Positions 34,119 to 42,813 of a DNA stretch of 64,000 nt are shown here, piece by piece; position 1 is the first letter of the stretch; every line of letters starts with the position of its first letter. The DNA is from Bacteroidia bacterium (GTDB taxonomy: Bacteria > Bacteroidota > Bacteroidia > J057 > JADKCL01): assembly GCA_020635905.1 (NCBI GenBank), contig JACJYV010000001.1, positions 1,116,001 through 1,180,000 of the forward strand. Reading direction: 5' to 3'. The position numbers and the translations under genes are program-made. The notes beneath the pieces were generated by a model. It made no database searches, was not told the origin of the DNA, and saw nothing but the letters and a program-made list of their open reading frames with translations.

Positions 34119-34242
34119 AGGGAACCTCTGAAAACTTCGAATCTCAGCGTTGAACTTGGCTCAGAAATGCTCATTTACAGTAGTAAACTGCGCTTTCTTC
34201 ACCTGCGTCCGCCTTGATCTTCTGTGTTTTTAGAGGTTCCCT
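34119..34242. mobile_element. 124-bp MITE-like element with 17-bp terminal inverted repeats
   Basis: Left end AGGGAACCTCTGAAAAC (34119-34135) and right end, read on the other strand, AGGGAACCTCTAAAAAC (34226-34242), 16 of 17 matching. No coding capacity inside. This fits a non-autonomous relic of an insertion sequence. A target-site duplication is not clear. It sits 41 bp upstream of the sterol reductase start. Confidence 0.65.
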
Positions 34243-34305
34243 TTAGATTTCAGGATTGGGTTTTAGGTTAAAGGAGTTAGGTTTTAGGTTTTAAAGAAAC
34301 TGATA

Positions 34306-34361
34306 GCTGATCGGTGACTGCTGATTGCTGACCGCTGAAAGCTAATTGTTCATTGTAAATT
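34306..34361. repeat. Heptamer repeat, GCTGAYC family, 8 units
   Basis: Exact 7-nt register: gctgatc, ggtgact, gctgatt, gctgacc, gctgaaa, gctaatt, gttcatt, gtaaatt. It grades from one family into another (GCTGA to GTTCATT) without loss of phase. Confidence 0.85.
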
Positions 34362-34366
34362 GTTTA

Positions 34367-34482
34367 GGGCGCCCCCCTTCCGGGTCGGGCTCTTCCAGGG
34401 GTTCCGTCCTGGCGCTTGCCTGCGGCCTCCTGCGCCACGACCGCCCTCCAAAGTCTCGGGCGCCCTTCCGATCCCTGGCGCA
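34367..34482. repeat. GC-rich dispersed-repeat candidate bounded by GGGCGCCC
   Basis: A GC-rich block embedded in AT-rich heptamer repeats. Both ends carry GGGCGCCC followed by CTTCCG, and internal short inverted repeats (CCAGGGG/ CCTGGCGC types) suggest a structured element. No gene. The resemblance to dispersed Bacteroidota intergenic repeats is from memory only. Confidence 0.45.
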
Positions 34483-34483
34483 C

Positions 34484-34595
34484 TTACGGTTTACGGTTTA
34501 CGGTTTACAGTTTTTTATCGCTGAATGCTGAAAGCTGACCGCTGAAAGCTGACCGCTGAAAACTGATCGCTGATCGCTGAAAGCTGAAAACTGAC
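34484..34595. repeat. Heptamer repeats, TTACGGT (4 units) and CGCTGAA (11 units)
   Basis: ttacggt three times and ttacagt once (34484-34511), then eleven 7-nt units in unbroken register from 34519 to 34595: cgctgaa, tgctgaa, agctgac, cgctgat, aactgat and variants. The tract continues to within a few bases of the next gene's stop codon at 34601. Confidence 0.9.
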
Positions 34596-34600
34596 CGCTC

Positions 34601-34924
34601 CTAATCCTGACTCCAGATCTCTGTTTTCACCACCGTCCCATTAAACTGAGGACACAGACCGTCGCCCTGGCCGCTGAAGCCGCCCGTGGGAGCACAAATC
34701 TGAGCACAATTGAGATCATACAGCAGATTAAACTGGTCGCAGCAATCTGCTTCCGTGTAATAAAAAGTTTCCCCGTCCACTTCCCATTTCTCCACCCGCA
34801 CCACCTCGTGCTTTTTGATCAGGGTTTTCACGCAGTCGGGCGTCTTGCCCGGCAAGTCGATTTTCTTGCAGGAAGTAAGCGAAATAAAAATGGCCAGGGC
34901 AAGAAATAAAAGAGTCTGTTTCAT
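34601..34924 (-). CDS. Small Cys-rich lipoprotein (DUF6970-like)
   Basis: 107 residues. Lipoprotein signal TLLFLALAIFISLTSCKK. The mature part has conserved-looking cysteines in KTPDCVKTL, ADCCDQFNLLYDLNCAQICAPTGGFSGQGDGLCP, a pattern I associate with small DUF6970-type Bacteroidota lipoproteins. Function unknown; the CC and CxxxC spacing may form disulphides in the periplasm. Promoter not evident; heptamer repeats reach its stop codon. Confidence 0.75.
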   Translation of the reverse strand: MKQTLLFLALAIFISLTSCKKIDLPGKTPDCVKTLIKKHEVVRVEKWEVDGETFYYTEADCCDQFNLLYDLNCAQICAPTGGFSGQGDGLCPQFNGTVVKTEIWSQD

Positions 34925-35002
34925 GGTATTTTAATTGGTTTGCAATAAGATACCCGCAGCCACCCAAGGGTTGCATTTCATCCGTAAAAGTGCATTTCCA
35001 GC

Positions 35003-36103
35003 TCAGTTACGACAACCCAACACCTCAAACTTCTCATTCTGTGCCACCAACTCCACCTTGCCAAAATGCTTCACCAGATGGGTGCGATAATTCAGGTGGC
35101 GGTTCGCCACCAACTGAAAATTTCCGCCTCGTCCGAGGCAGCGGGCCACCTGCCCAAAAAATCCCAGGGCCACGCTGATGTCTATTTCGTGCTCCAAATG
35201 AAAGGGAGGATTGCAGACCACGGCCTCAAAAAACCCGTCAGGAAATTCTTCCAGACCATCGTTCCAGTGAAAGTGAACCTCCCCACCCGAAAAATTCAGC
35301 TTCGCTGAAGCCAAAGCCAGCTGGCTGTCATCCAGCAAATGCAATTCCGCCTCTGGCGCCTTCTCCAGCCAGGCCTTCCCCAAAATGCCATTCCCACAAG
35401 CCAGATCCAAAACGGGTCCAGAACCCGCCTCCACCTGCATATTTTCCAGAAAAAAACGGGTGGCCACATCCACCTTGCCCCCTGAAAATACACCAGGATA
35501 TTGGCGCATTTCTTCTCCATTTTCCAGGGTAATCACCTCTGGCTCCACCTCAGGCAAATCCGTTTTGGGCTTTTGCAAAATGAGCAGGCGCGATTTTTTC
35601 CAGGCCAGGCTTTGTTTCACTTCCCCGAAATATTTTCCTGCGATTTCCAGCATCGCGGGGGTAAAATGGCGGGTCATGAAGCCGCAAATCACCTGACCCT
35701 GGGGAGCCAGACAAGCTGCCAGCCTGCCAAGCAGCAAGTCAAACAGGTCCATTGATTTGGGCACCTTCATCAGCCCCAGTTCCTGCCCTGCGGGCAGGCT
35801 ATCCAGCGGCCCGATCTGCCTGATCAGATCTGGTTTGATTCCGTTGGCGGCCATATTTTTGGCCAGGGCTTTGTCCTGCGAACGCAGGTCCGTCACCAGC
35901 AAAGGATTATTCCCGCTCAGGAGACAAGCCAGAAAACCAAAACGGTCATGACAGATCACAACAGGCGTTTCGGGCCCGATTTTTTGCTCCTCCAGATGAT
36001 GGAGCATGAATTCATCGGCCGCACTCCACGGCTGCAGGGTATGATTGGTGGTGACCGGGTAACGGCGTATGTCCCAATCGCGGTTGCGAAAGCGTATTTT
36101 CAT
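35003..36103 (-). CDS. rlmG: 23S rRNA (guanine-N2)-methyltransferase RlmG-like
   Basis: 366 residues. Two tandem Rossmann-like domains as in RlmG/RsmC: an N-terminal degenerate domain (RFRNRDWDIRRYPV, LQPWSAADEFMLHHL) and a C-terminal catalytic one with SAM motif VLDLACGNGILGKAWL and the catalytic NPPF in AVVCNPPFHLEHEID. RlmG methylates G1835 of E. coli 23S rRNA; RsmC, G1207 of 16S, is the alternative, but the opening RDWDIRRYP ... W.AADE run fits RlmG better. Cytoplasmic; single gene. Confidence 0.85.
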   Translation of the reverse strand: MKIRFRNRDWDIRRYPVTTNHTLQPWSAADEFMLHHLEEQKIGPETPVVICHDRFGFLACLLSGNNPLLVTDLRSQDKALAKNMAANGIKPDLIRQIGPLDSLPAGQELGLMKVPKSMDLFDLLLGRLAACLAPQGQVICGFMTRHFTPAMLEIAGKYFGEVKQSLAWKKSRLLILQKPKTDLPEVEPEVITLENGEEMRQYPGVFSGGKVDVATRFFLENMQVEAGSGPVLDLACGNGILGKAWLEKAPEAELHLLDDSQLALASAKLNFSGGEVHFHWNDGLEEFPDGFFEAVVCNPPFHLEHEIDISVALGFFGQVARCLGRGGNFQLVANRHLNYRTHLVKHFGKVELVAQNEKFEVLGCRN

Positions 36104-36112
36104 GCCTGAGAT

Positions 36113-37405
36113 TCAGCCCGCTTTCTCCTGAACCCGGGCAATTGCCTTGTCGTAGGCATCGCGGGGATTATTTTCGTTGGCTTTGCGGTAATTGCGCAAG
36201 GCTTCCTCAAACTCGCCGTCGTCCTCGTAGATTTTGGCGATGTTGTAGTAGGAATTGGCTTTGGTCACATTGGCGGTGGCGCCGTTGGCCAGGGCAATGG
36301 CCTTGCGATTGGCCCAAAGGGCTTCAGCTTTATTGCCATTTTTGTAATAGGCCAGCCCCAGATTGCTATAGGCCTGCCCAAAATCGTTGTAGAGGTCGAT
36401 CGCAGCCAGGTAGTGGTCAATGGCCTCATCCATATTGCCTGCATGGTAAGCCGTTTCGCCCAGGGTATTGAGGCGTTTGGCCTCGTCCTTGTCGCTGAGG
36501 GCCGCGGCGGGGCTGAAATGAGATTCCTCGTAATTATTGCCGTTGAGAATATCTTCCGTGGGAGCTGTAGTTTTGAACATCTTGTTGTGCACCACGATTT
36601 CGCCTTCAGGAGAAAGATCAAAAACCTTCCATACGTTGCCATTCACGCCCACAGGCACAGTAAAACTCTTGATCAGCGAGGACCCGATGTACACAAATAC
36701 CTGGGCTGAACTGCTGGAAAGGGACCGACCGTCGGGGTTGCTTTGATTGGTGTAATCGTGCACGAAAAAGGCGTACTGAGTGCCGTATTCCTTTTTGTCC
36801 AGGGTGATGGTTTCAGGGCCGTAGCTGTCCGTATCGTCCACATCCAGGTTCACATTGGATTCGCGCATGTTGGAATAATAAACGTGATTTTCGTTATAGC
36901 GCACATGCAAATCCAGGTCGCGTGGGCTTGCACCCCAGTTGAGCACCACGCGCACGCCGTCCAGATTTTTGAGGTGAGGGCTGATTGCGTAGGTCAGGCC
37001 GCGGCAGGGACATTTGGAAACCAGATTGGAATAACCTTCCTTTTTGATGATCACCAATGATCCGTTGTCATCCATGAAATTATCGGGCACGGCGGCCAAA
37101 CCAGATGCATTGGAAACGGATTTGAGGCTGGTTTCGCCTCCCCTTTGAAAAATCACCTCCGCGCCTTCGATCACCTTGTCCTTCACGGTGGCGCTCAGCA
37201 CCTGGATGGTATTCTTGTCCAGGACTTTCACGTCCGTGGTATAGGTGCGGGCCTCTGCATTGCCCTCACTTGCATGGTGGACCACTTCACCCTGATCTGA
37301 AGATGTTTGATCAGAATTTTCGTCTCCTGAATTATAAGATGAAGGGCCGCCGCAGGCCGAAAAGAGGAAAGCAGCCGCAAAAAGTAGGAAAAGGAGCTTT
37401 TTCAT
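36113..37405 (-). CDS. Lipoprotein with YfaP-like domain and TPR repeats
   Basis: 430 residues. Lipobox signal LLFLLFAAAFLFSACGG. A regulatory-type Ig-like domain (TIQVLSATVKDKVIEGAEVIFQ) is followed by a YfaP/DUF2135-like domain (VRVVLNWGASPRDLDLHVRY, DDTDSYGPETITL, YAFFVHDYTNQ). The C-terminal ~130 residues are three TPRs (AKRLNTLGETAYHAGNMDEAIDHYLAAI; AYSNLGLAYYKNGNKAEAL; SYYNIAKIYEDDGEFEEALRNYRKA). Likely on the periplasmic side of the outer membrane; role unknown. Confidence 0.78.
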   Translation of the reverse strand: MKKLLFLLFAAAFLFSACGGPSSYNSGDENSDQTSSDQGEVVHHASEGNAEARTYTTDVKVLDKNTIQVLSATVKDKVIEGAEVIFQRGGETSLKSVSNASGLAAVPDNFMDDNGSLVIIKKEGYSNLVSKCPCRGLTYAISPHLKNLDGVRVVLNWGASPRDLDLHVRYNENHVYYSNMRESNVNLDVDDTDSYGPETITLDKKEYGTQYAFFVHDYTNQSNPDGRSLSSSSAQVFVYIGSSLIKSFTVPVGVNGNVWKVFDLSPEGEIVVHNKMFKTTAPTEDILNGNNYEESHFSPAAALSDKDEAKRLNTLGETAYHAGNMDEAIDHYLAAIDLYNDFGQAYSNLGLAYYKNGNKAEALWANRKAIALANGATANVTKANSYYNIAKIYEDDGEFEEALRNYRKANENNPRDAYDKAIARVQEKAG

Positions 37406-37518
37406 GTTTGAGGTCTTGGGTTAGAATAACTTCGCAGGTAAAGTTCGAATTTAGGAATTTTTTCTGCAAACAGCCCCCGGGATATTTTACCCGAAATCCT
37501 AACCAGACCAGGCAAGTC

Positions 37519-39552
37519 CTATTTAAAGTTTTTGGGCCATTTGGTTTCGAACACCCTTTTCACTTCACACTTGGTTTTATTATTGATTAGGTCCCGACGA
37601 ATTATTCTGGTCACCCTCCCTGTTTCTCCATTTTTGAAATCAACCCTGGATCCTACCTCAGGATCTCTATTTATCCACATTTCTTCAACCACAGGAGCAT
37701 AATCCTCATGCCCCAGGAAGGGTGAGGGAGGCGGGCTCATGTAGCCGGGGTAATTATGGCGACCGATGGGGGCAAAGTCCTGACCATGCTGGTAAATCTC
37801 AGGTTCAGGGTAGGGATGGTTTACAATCTCATCCCGCCCCATCTGGCTTTGATACTCCTGCTTCGCAACTCCATTGGGCCGAATATGATCTGTATTGCGG
37901 TAATCGGTCGTTCCCGTATTGTCCATGCACATGTCATCAAACGTGCCGCCGGGTTGCTCTACCCGAAAATGCATGGAAGAGGGATTAACGCACCCCATAC
38001 CAGACATTACCGGGTTGTTATTGATTTGGGTAAAGGAGGTTTGGTTTTTGTAAGTATAAGTCTCCACCTTATTGCTGCGCCAGGTTGAGATACCTCCATT
38101 TTGTTTGGTTGAATCACTTTCATTGGTGTAGGCGCGCTTGTCGTTGTCAAAGTTCATTTTGGGATCATCCGTGCTGATCTGAGTGTTCAGCAACCTGTAT
38201 GGGTGACCCCGCACACGATCTTGCTCGGTGGTCAGGTTGCCGCCATAGGTAGTTTGACTTCGTGAAATGTGGTTGAAATATCTGTTATCACGGGTCGGCT
38301 GAATATGCATGCCAAGGTTGAGGCCATTCTGATTCATGATCAGGGAGGGACTTTGGGGATCGCCGTAGGTCAGGGGCAGGGTGGAATGCTGAGGTTTATC
38401 GTATTGGTTTTGGTAAATGACGTATTTGTTGCCGTGTTCATAATCAGGCACTTGCCCCCACATGTGGCCTGTTCCCGGGGGCGGCATCATGTTTTGGGGA
38501 ATGTTGTGGGTGCCTGGAGCATTTTGGGAAATTTGATTGGGACTGGGTTGGTAAATATTTGAAAACCTGACCTGTTGCGCAAAGGAATGACCTTCTTCAA
38601 GTTCCTGTTGGCTGACATTCACAATGGTTGGGTTTTTGGTCTTGCCTGGAGCCAGTTTTCCGACCTTTTCGTTCAAATAGTTAAGGAGATGTTCATCACT
38701 GTCGAATTGATAGATAATTTCCCGGTCGTCATTCAACTTCAGAAACTCGAATAACAAATTGTTTTCATTCAGGAATTGCTTCATTTCTGAAGGAATATCC
38801 ACACTTCTTGGAACGGGATTATTGTTAATGGCGATGGCTCTTTGCACAACGGATCTTTGAACAGTTGAGGGTGTTTGGGCCCTGGTCCCGTGTTCTTCCG
38901 GGTTAAAGGGCTTCATTTGCAGGGCCTTGGCGCCCATTACGTCTGCCTCCTTTTCAAGACCTGCATCATCATTCAGGTTCACCTTGCCTTTAAATTGGGT
39001 GGTGGGTTGCACCCTTCCCTGTTTTTGCTGAACCACATGCCAGGCTTCGTGCGGCAAATGTTGTTCCTGGCCAGGGGCAATATGAATATCTGAGCCCTGC
39101 GCGTAGGCATGGGCCTGCATCTGAGCAGGTTGATCTGAGTTATAATGTACTTTCACGTCGTCAAGAGAGTAACCTGAAAGGTCCTCCATGCCTGATTTGA
39201 GGCTGTCAGGCAGGCCCGTGTTATTTTCTTTTCTTTGAACTGGCGCCACGGCTTCTGTATGCAATTCCCTTGCATCTGACGATTGCCGTTGAGCCGTTTT
39301 TGCATTCGCAATTGACTGCAATTGAGCTGTTTTACGAACCTGAGCGCTTTGGTTGGCAGTTGCCTGCAAAGATCTCAGCTGCTTCACCTGCGGACTTTGA
39401 CTTGCCGCTTCCTTGTATTTGCGTTGTATTGCAGCTTCGGGACGATTGTTGGTAAAAAGACTTCCGGGATGGTTCTGAGGCTGTAATTGACGGGGTAATC
39501 CATCGTTTTCACGGTTGCTTTTGTCGGGTTGGTTGGAGGCAAAAGAGTGCAT
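37519..39552 (-). CDS. DUF4157-domain effector/toxin-like protein
   Basis: 677 residues. N-terminal ~105 residues are Gln/Ser-rich and disordered. Residues ~105-200 are a DUF4157 domain: PVQRKENNTGLPDSLKSGME, YSLDDVKVHYNSDQPAQ, GSDIHIAPGQEQHLPHEAWHVVQQ with a HExxH zinc site at 168-172, and the EADVMGAKAL ending. DUF4157 is a hallmark of effectors and toxins carried by extracellular contractile injection systems. The remaining ~475 residues are a long Asn/Pro-rich variable region with no known domain, ending in a strand-rich segment (VGSRVDFKNGETGRVTRII). No injection-system structural gene or immunity gene is in the window. Confidence 0.8.
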   Translation of the reverse strand: MHSFASNQPDKSNRENDGLPRQLQPQNHPGSLFTNNRPEAAIQRKYKEAASQSPQVKQLRSLQATANQSAQVRKTAQLQSIANAKTAQRQSSDARELHTEAVAPVQRKENNTGLPDSLKSGMEDLSGYSLDDVKVHYNSDQPAQMQAHAYAQGSDIHIAPGQEQHLPHEAWHVVQQKQGRVQPTTQFKGKVNLNDDAGLEKEADVMGAKALQMKPFNPEEHGTRAQTPSTVQRSVVQRAIAINNNPVPRSVDIPSEMKQFLNENNLLFEFLKLNDDREIIYQFDSDEHLLNYLNEKVGKLAPGKTKNPTIVNVSQQELEEGHSFAQQVRFSNIYQPSPNQISQNAPGTHNIPQNMMPPPGTGHMWGQVPDYEHGNKYVIYQNQYDKPQHSTLPLTYGDPQSPSLIMNQNGLNLGMHIQPTRDNRYFNHISRSQTTYGGNLTTEQDRVRGHPYRLLNTQISTDDPKMNFDNDKRAYTNESDSTKQNGGISTWRSNKVETYTYKNQTSFTQINNNPVMSGMGCVNPSSMHFRVEQPGGTFDDMCMDNTGTTDYRNTDHIRPNGVAKQEYQSQMGRDEIVNHPYPEPEIYQHGQDFAPIGRHNYPGYMSPPPSPFLGHEDYAPVVEEMWINRDPEVGSRVDFKNGETGRVTRIIRRDLINNKTKCEVKRVFETKWPKNFK

Positions 39553-39596
39553 TTTTTATTCATTTACCCCTGCAAATAAAGCAACGATTCAAAACT

Positions 39597-39616
39597 CCCC
39601 AAAGACATTTTTGGGG
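39597..39616. other. Hairpin in the leader of the DUF4157 gene
   Basis: CCCCAAA-GACATT-TTTGGGG stem-loop, 45-64 bp upstream of the minus-strand start codon at 39552. Could be part of the 5' UTR or an operator. The rest of the 39553-39716 spacer has a degenerate stretch (gtccac, cggtggacc, ccgtggtc) related to the CYGTRRA repeats. Confidence 0.4.
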
Positions 39617-39716
39617 CATTATTAGGTGAAGGACTCAACCAATTGCGGTCAATAATGAAGGCTCATAGTCCACAGCTGATGCGGTGGACCATCGTCCGCC
39701 GACCGTGGTCTGACCC

Positions 39717-41006
39717 TCAATAGACCGCCAATTCCTTCTTCATCCCAAGTTTTCGCCAGTCGGTCAGCAAGTAGTAATTTTTGCGATTAATCCTGATTCT
39801 TCGTCTGCCTTTACTGCCTGCAATCAGGGTACGATCCACTTTCCAATTACGACCTCTGATGCGAAAATTTCCCACCAAACGAATTTCCTCACCCATGATC
39901 TGTTTGGGAAGCGCATAATATCGTTTTTTGAATTTTCTTGCCTGGGAAAAGGTCCCGTTTTGCAGGTACTGCCCAAAAAGGTCACCTTCTCTGAGCATGC
40001 GCTGGGTCACCCGTACCAACATGGTGGTGTCTGCTTTTTTGTCCACATTGTAGCACCCTCTCGCATTGGGGACAGTGAAAATATAGGCTTTGGTCTCCAC
40101 ATCGTAACGTAAAGAATCACTTTTGCAAGGGGTCCAGTTCAATTTTCCGGCATCTTCCTGGTTTTGCGCAATCCAGAGCGACATGCCCGGCACATAGGAA
40201 CTCGCGGGAATACTCACTTCTATGGTCATTCCCTGGGGAAGTTCTTTGAGGGTTCCACCGTTCATAACTCCCTCAATGCAAATAGCCCCCTGAGAAATAA
40301 GGCCAAAACTGTGGTTTTGGGTGCTTACCCCGGCCTCAGCAGCCACTTCAAAGTTGGAATAATCCTTGAAACGGATCGTGGGGGATAAATTGCGGGCTTC
40401 GGGCGCCTTTTTAAAATCACAACTCACCTTCACTTCCATGCCCCAGGGACTGTAGAGCACGGTTGTCTGGGTAAGGTCAAGGGTATTTCCCTCTTCCAAT
40501 GCAGCCACCCAAACGACGGGAGCGGGCTCAGGTTCCTGGGTAGCTCCACCCGAAAAGTGGGTGATTTCCTGTGAAACGGGAGTTTCAGCAGGGGCCAGTT
40601 CGGCGGTAATCTCCACCCTGCGGTTGGTTTGGCGGCCCAGCTCAGAATCATTCGAGGCCACAGGCAGGGATTCTCCCCGGGCATTGACGGTTACTTCCAG
40701 ATTTTGAACCCCATTTTCCCGCAAAAATGCCGCCACTGTTTCCGCCCTTTTCTCAGATAATTTTTGGTTGTATTCTGCAGAACCATTCCCGTCCGTATGC
40801 CCGGAAATTTTCAGTTTCTGGAAAGTCACAGACTGATTTGCCTGCAAAAACCTGAGCAACTCACTTTGTGCGGCAGGATTCAGCTGAAATTGGTCATGGT
40901 CAAACAAAACAGTGGTGCTGGCAGTATTTTGGGCAAAAATTGTACCCAACGAAAGCAAGCCAGTCAGGAATAGCAGGACGGTTTTGCGCATAATGTTCTT
41001 TTTCAA
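39717..41006 (-). CDS. OmpA-domain surface protein
   Basis: 429 residues. Signal peptide VLLFLTGLLSLGTIFAQ, then an OmpA C-terminal-like peptidoglycan-binding domain placed at the N-terminus: VLFDHDQFQLNPAAQSELL, ISGHTDGNGSAEYNQKLSEKRAE and RQTNRRVEITAELAP. The following ~280 residues are strand-rich (VSCDFKKAPEARNLSP, MTIEVSIPASSYVPGMSLWIA) with no family recognised. Having OmpA at the front rather than the end is the less usual order. Periplasmic or outer-membrane. Confidence 0.82.
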   Translation of the reverse strand: MKKNIMRKTVLLFLTGLLSLGTIFAQNTASTTVLFDHDQFQLNPAAQSELLRFLQANQSVTFQKLKISGHTDGNGSAEYNQKLSEKRAETVAAFLRENGVQNLEVTVNARGESLPVASNDSELGRQTNRRVEITAELAPAETPVSQEITHFSGGATQEPEPAPVVWVAALEEGNTLDLTQTTVLYSPWGMEVKVSCDFKKAPEARNLSPTIRFKDYSNFEVAAEAGVSTQNHSFGLISQGAICIEGVMNGGTLKELPQGMTIEVSIPASSYVPGMSLWIAQNQEDAGKLNWTPCKSDSLRYDVETKAYIFTVPNARGCYNVDKKADTTMLVRVTQRMLREGDLFGQYLQNGTFSQARKFKKRYYALPKQIMGEEIRLVGNFRIRGRNWKVDRTLIAGSKGRRRIRINRKNYYLLTDWRKLGMKKELAVY

Positions 41007-41065
41007 TGGAGGTGAAAAATCAGGCCCATTGAAAAGAATCCAACCAGGTAACGGAAACAGTTTGC

Positions 41066-41083
41066 TCCCGATAATTATCGGGA
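41066..41083. repeat. Perfect 18-nt palindrome around CCCGATAATTATCGGG
   Basis: Perfect self-complementary half TCCCGATAA. Related to the palindrome at 25421-25442 (CCCGATAGCTATCGGG). Followed directly by heptamer units. Confidence 0.85.
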
Positions 41084-41180
41084 TTACGGTTTACGGTTCA
41101 GGAACGCTGATTACAGACTGAAAAAGCCAAAATTGCTCTTTGCTAATTGTTCATTGTTCTCTGCTAATTGAAAATTGTCC
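41084..41180. repeat. Heptamer repeats, TTACGGT and TTGNNNN families
   Basis: Two exact ttacggt units at 41084-41097, then at 41140-41180 ttgctaa, ttgttca, ttgttct, ctgctaa, ttgaaaa and ttgtcc in 7-nt register, ending flush with the helicase stop codon at 41181. The GCTAATTGTTCATTGT run also occurs at 34341. Confidence 0.85.
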
Positions 41181-42647
41181 TCACCCTCTCCTTTTCTTTT
41201 GCGCTTCTCTCTCGCGGGAGCCAATTACCCGCTTTTGAACTTTTTTGGCGCGTTTGCGCTGTTCGTCGAGGGCGTATTTGCGCACTACTACAGATTTTCC
41301 CTTGATTTTGAGCTTTTCCTCGGGATTGATCAGGGCTTTGATTGATTGGTCGGGAATGTCCACCGTCACATAATCGTCGTAAATGGAAATGGTGCCAATC
41401 TCATACGCCTGAATTTCAGTGAGATTCAACAGAAACCCAACCACGTCACCTTTGAGAATCTTGTCCTTTTTGCCGCGGTTGAGGTGGATTTTGACCAGCT
41501 TTACCTTGTCTTTGCTCACTTTTTCGGCCGGATCCAGTTTCATTTCTGTCAGCCTGACATTCAACTCTTTGTGAAATCCCTGGATGTGAATTTCCTCTTC
41601 TTTGGAAGAAACCAGGTTAAAGCAGGCGCCGTGCTCCCCCGCCCGGCCTGTACGGCCCGTGCGATGCAGGTACACTTCCAGGTTTTCCGGAAAACTGAAA
41701 TTGATCACAGCAGGCAGTTTGGCGATGTCCAGCCCACGGGCAGCCAGGTCGGTCGCGATCAAAAACCGCACCTGTTTTTTGCGAAAACGGGTCAGAATGG
41801 ATTCCCGCTCCACCTGATCAAGCAGCCCATGGTAGGCCTCGGCCTGCCAGCCCGCACTGCGCAGAAATCCCGCCAGGCCCAATACTTCTTCCCGTTTATT
41901 GCAAAAAATCAGCGCAGAACTGATTTTCCTTTCCTTGAGTAAGGTCGCCAGATAGCGTTCGTTGGCCCCGTCCTGTACATTGATATACCAAAAATCGATG
42001 TTTCTGAGCGCCTCCTTGGGACTGAGACGAATGGTGGTGGTGTTTTTGAACCTTTCCTGTATAATGGCCTCAATGTCTTCTGAAATGGTGGCCGAAAAAA
42101 GGGTCACCTGGGCTTTTTTGCGCAAATTGGCAAGCAATACGTCGAGTTCGTGGGTAAAGCCCGATTCCAGCAATTTATCTGCCTCGTCAATCACCAGATA
42201 CTGGATATCCCGCCAAAACCAGTTGAATTTGTCCTCGCGCAGCACGTCGCGCAGGCGGCCAGGCACCGCAATGAGCACATGGGGACAGGATTTGATCATG
42301 GCTTCGCTTTCGCCCATGGTGCTGCCACCGTAAATCGCCCCCACTTTGAGGTGTTCGTTGGAGGTGTAGGTTTTGAGCGCAGATTCGACCTGAATGGCCA
42401 ACTCGCGGGAGGGAACCAGAACCAGCGCCTGGATGGAACGCTTTTGGAAATTGAGCTTGGACAAGACAGGCAGGCCGTAGGCTGCGGTTTTACCTGTTCC
42501 CGTGGCCGCTTCCACGATCAGGTTGCGGCGGTTGAGGATCTGGGGAATGACTTCTTCCTGCACCAGGGTGGGTCGTTTGAAGCCGATTTTGGAAAGTTGG
42601 TCCAGTACCCGCTCGTCGAGGGGCCATTTATTGAATTGCGTTTTCAT
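41181..42647 (-). CDS. DEAD-box RNA helicase with DbpA-type RNA-binding domain
   Basis: 488 residues. Q-motif FKRPTLVQEEVIP, Walker A EAATGTGKTAAYG, PSRELA, DEAD box YLVIDEADKLLESG, SAT motif TLFSATI, ATDLAARGLDI and HRTGRTGR. After ~370 residues comes a DbpA C-terminal RRM-like domain (LVKIHLNRGKKDKILKGDVVGFLLN, VDIPDQSIKAL), then a basic tail. DbpA binds hairpin 92 of 23S rRNA and aids 50S assembly, so a ribosome-biogenesis role is likely. Ends at a heptamer repeat. Confidence 0.88.
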   Translation of the reverse strand: MKTQFNKWPLDERVLDQLSKIGFKRPTLVQEEVIPQILNRRNLIVEAATGTGKTAAYGLPVLSKLNFQKRSIQALVLVPSRELAIQVESALKTYTSNEHLKVGAIYGGSTMGESEAMIKSCPHVLIAVPGRLRDVLREDKFNWFWRDIQYLVIDEADKLLESGFTHELDVLLANLRKKAQVTLFSATISEDIEAIIQERFKNTTTIRLSPKEALRNIDFWYINVQDGANERYLATLLKERKISSALIFCNKREEVLGLAGFLRSAGWQAEAYHGLLDQVERESILTRFRKKQVRFLIATDLAARGLDIAKLPAVINFSFPENLEVYLHRTGRTGRAGEHGACFNLVSSKEEEIHIQGFHKELNVRLTEMKLDPAEKVSKDKVKLVKIHLNRGKKDKILKGDVVGFLLNLTEIQAYEIGTISIYDDYVTVDIPDQSIKALINPEEKLKIKGKSVVVRKYALDEQRKRAKKVQKRVIGSREREAQKKRRG

Positions 42648-42813
42648 CTGGGCGCAAAATTACGCAATATCTGTTCAAATCGGGCATTATTAATGGTTTC
42701 AGAATCCAGGGCCGGAATCCTGAAATCAGCCCCAAAGTCCGGCACAATTATTGAGCGGATTTATGCTGTTACCCAAATTAATTCGGTAAATTACGTCCCA
42801 AACCCACGACAAA

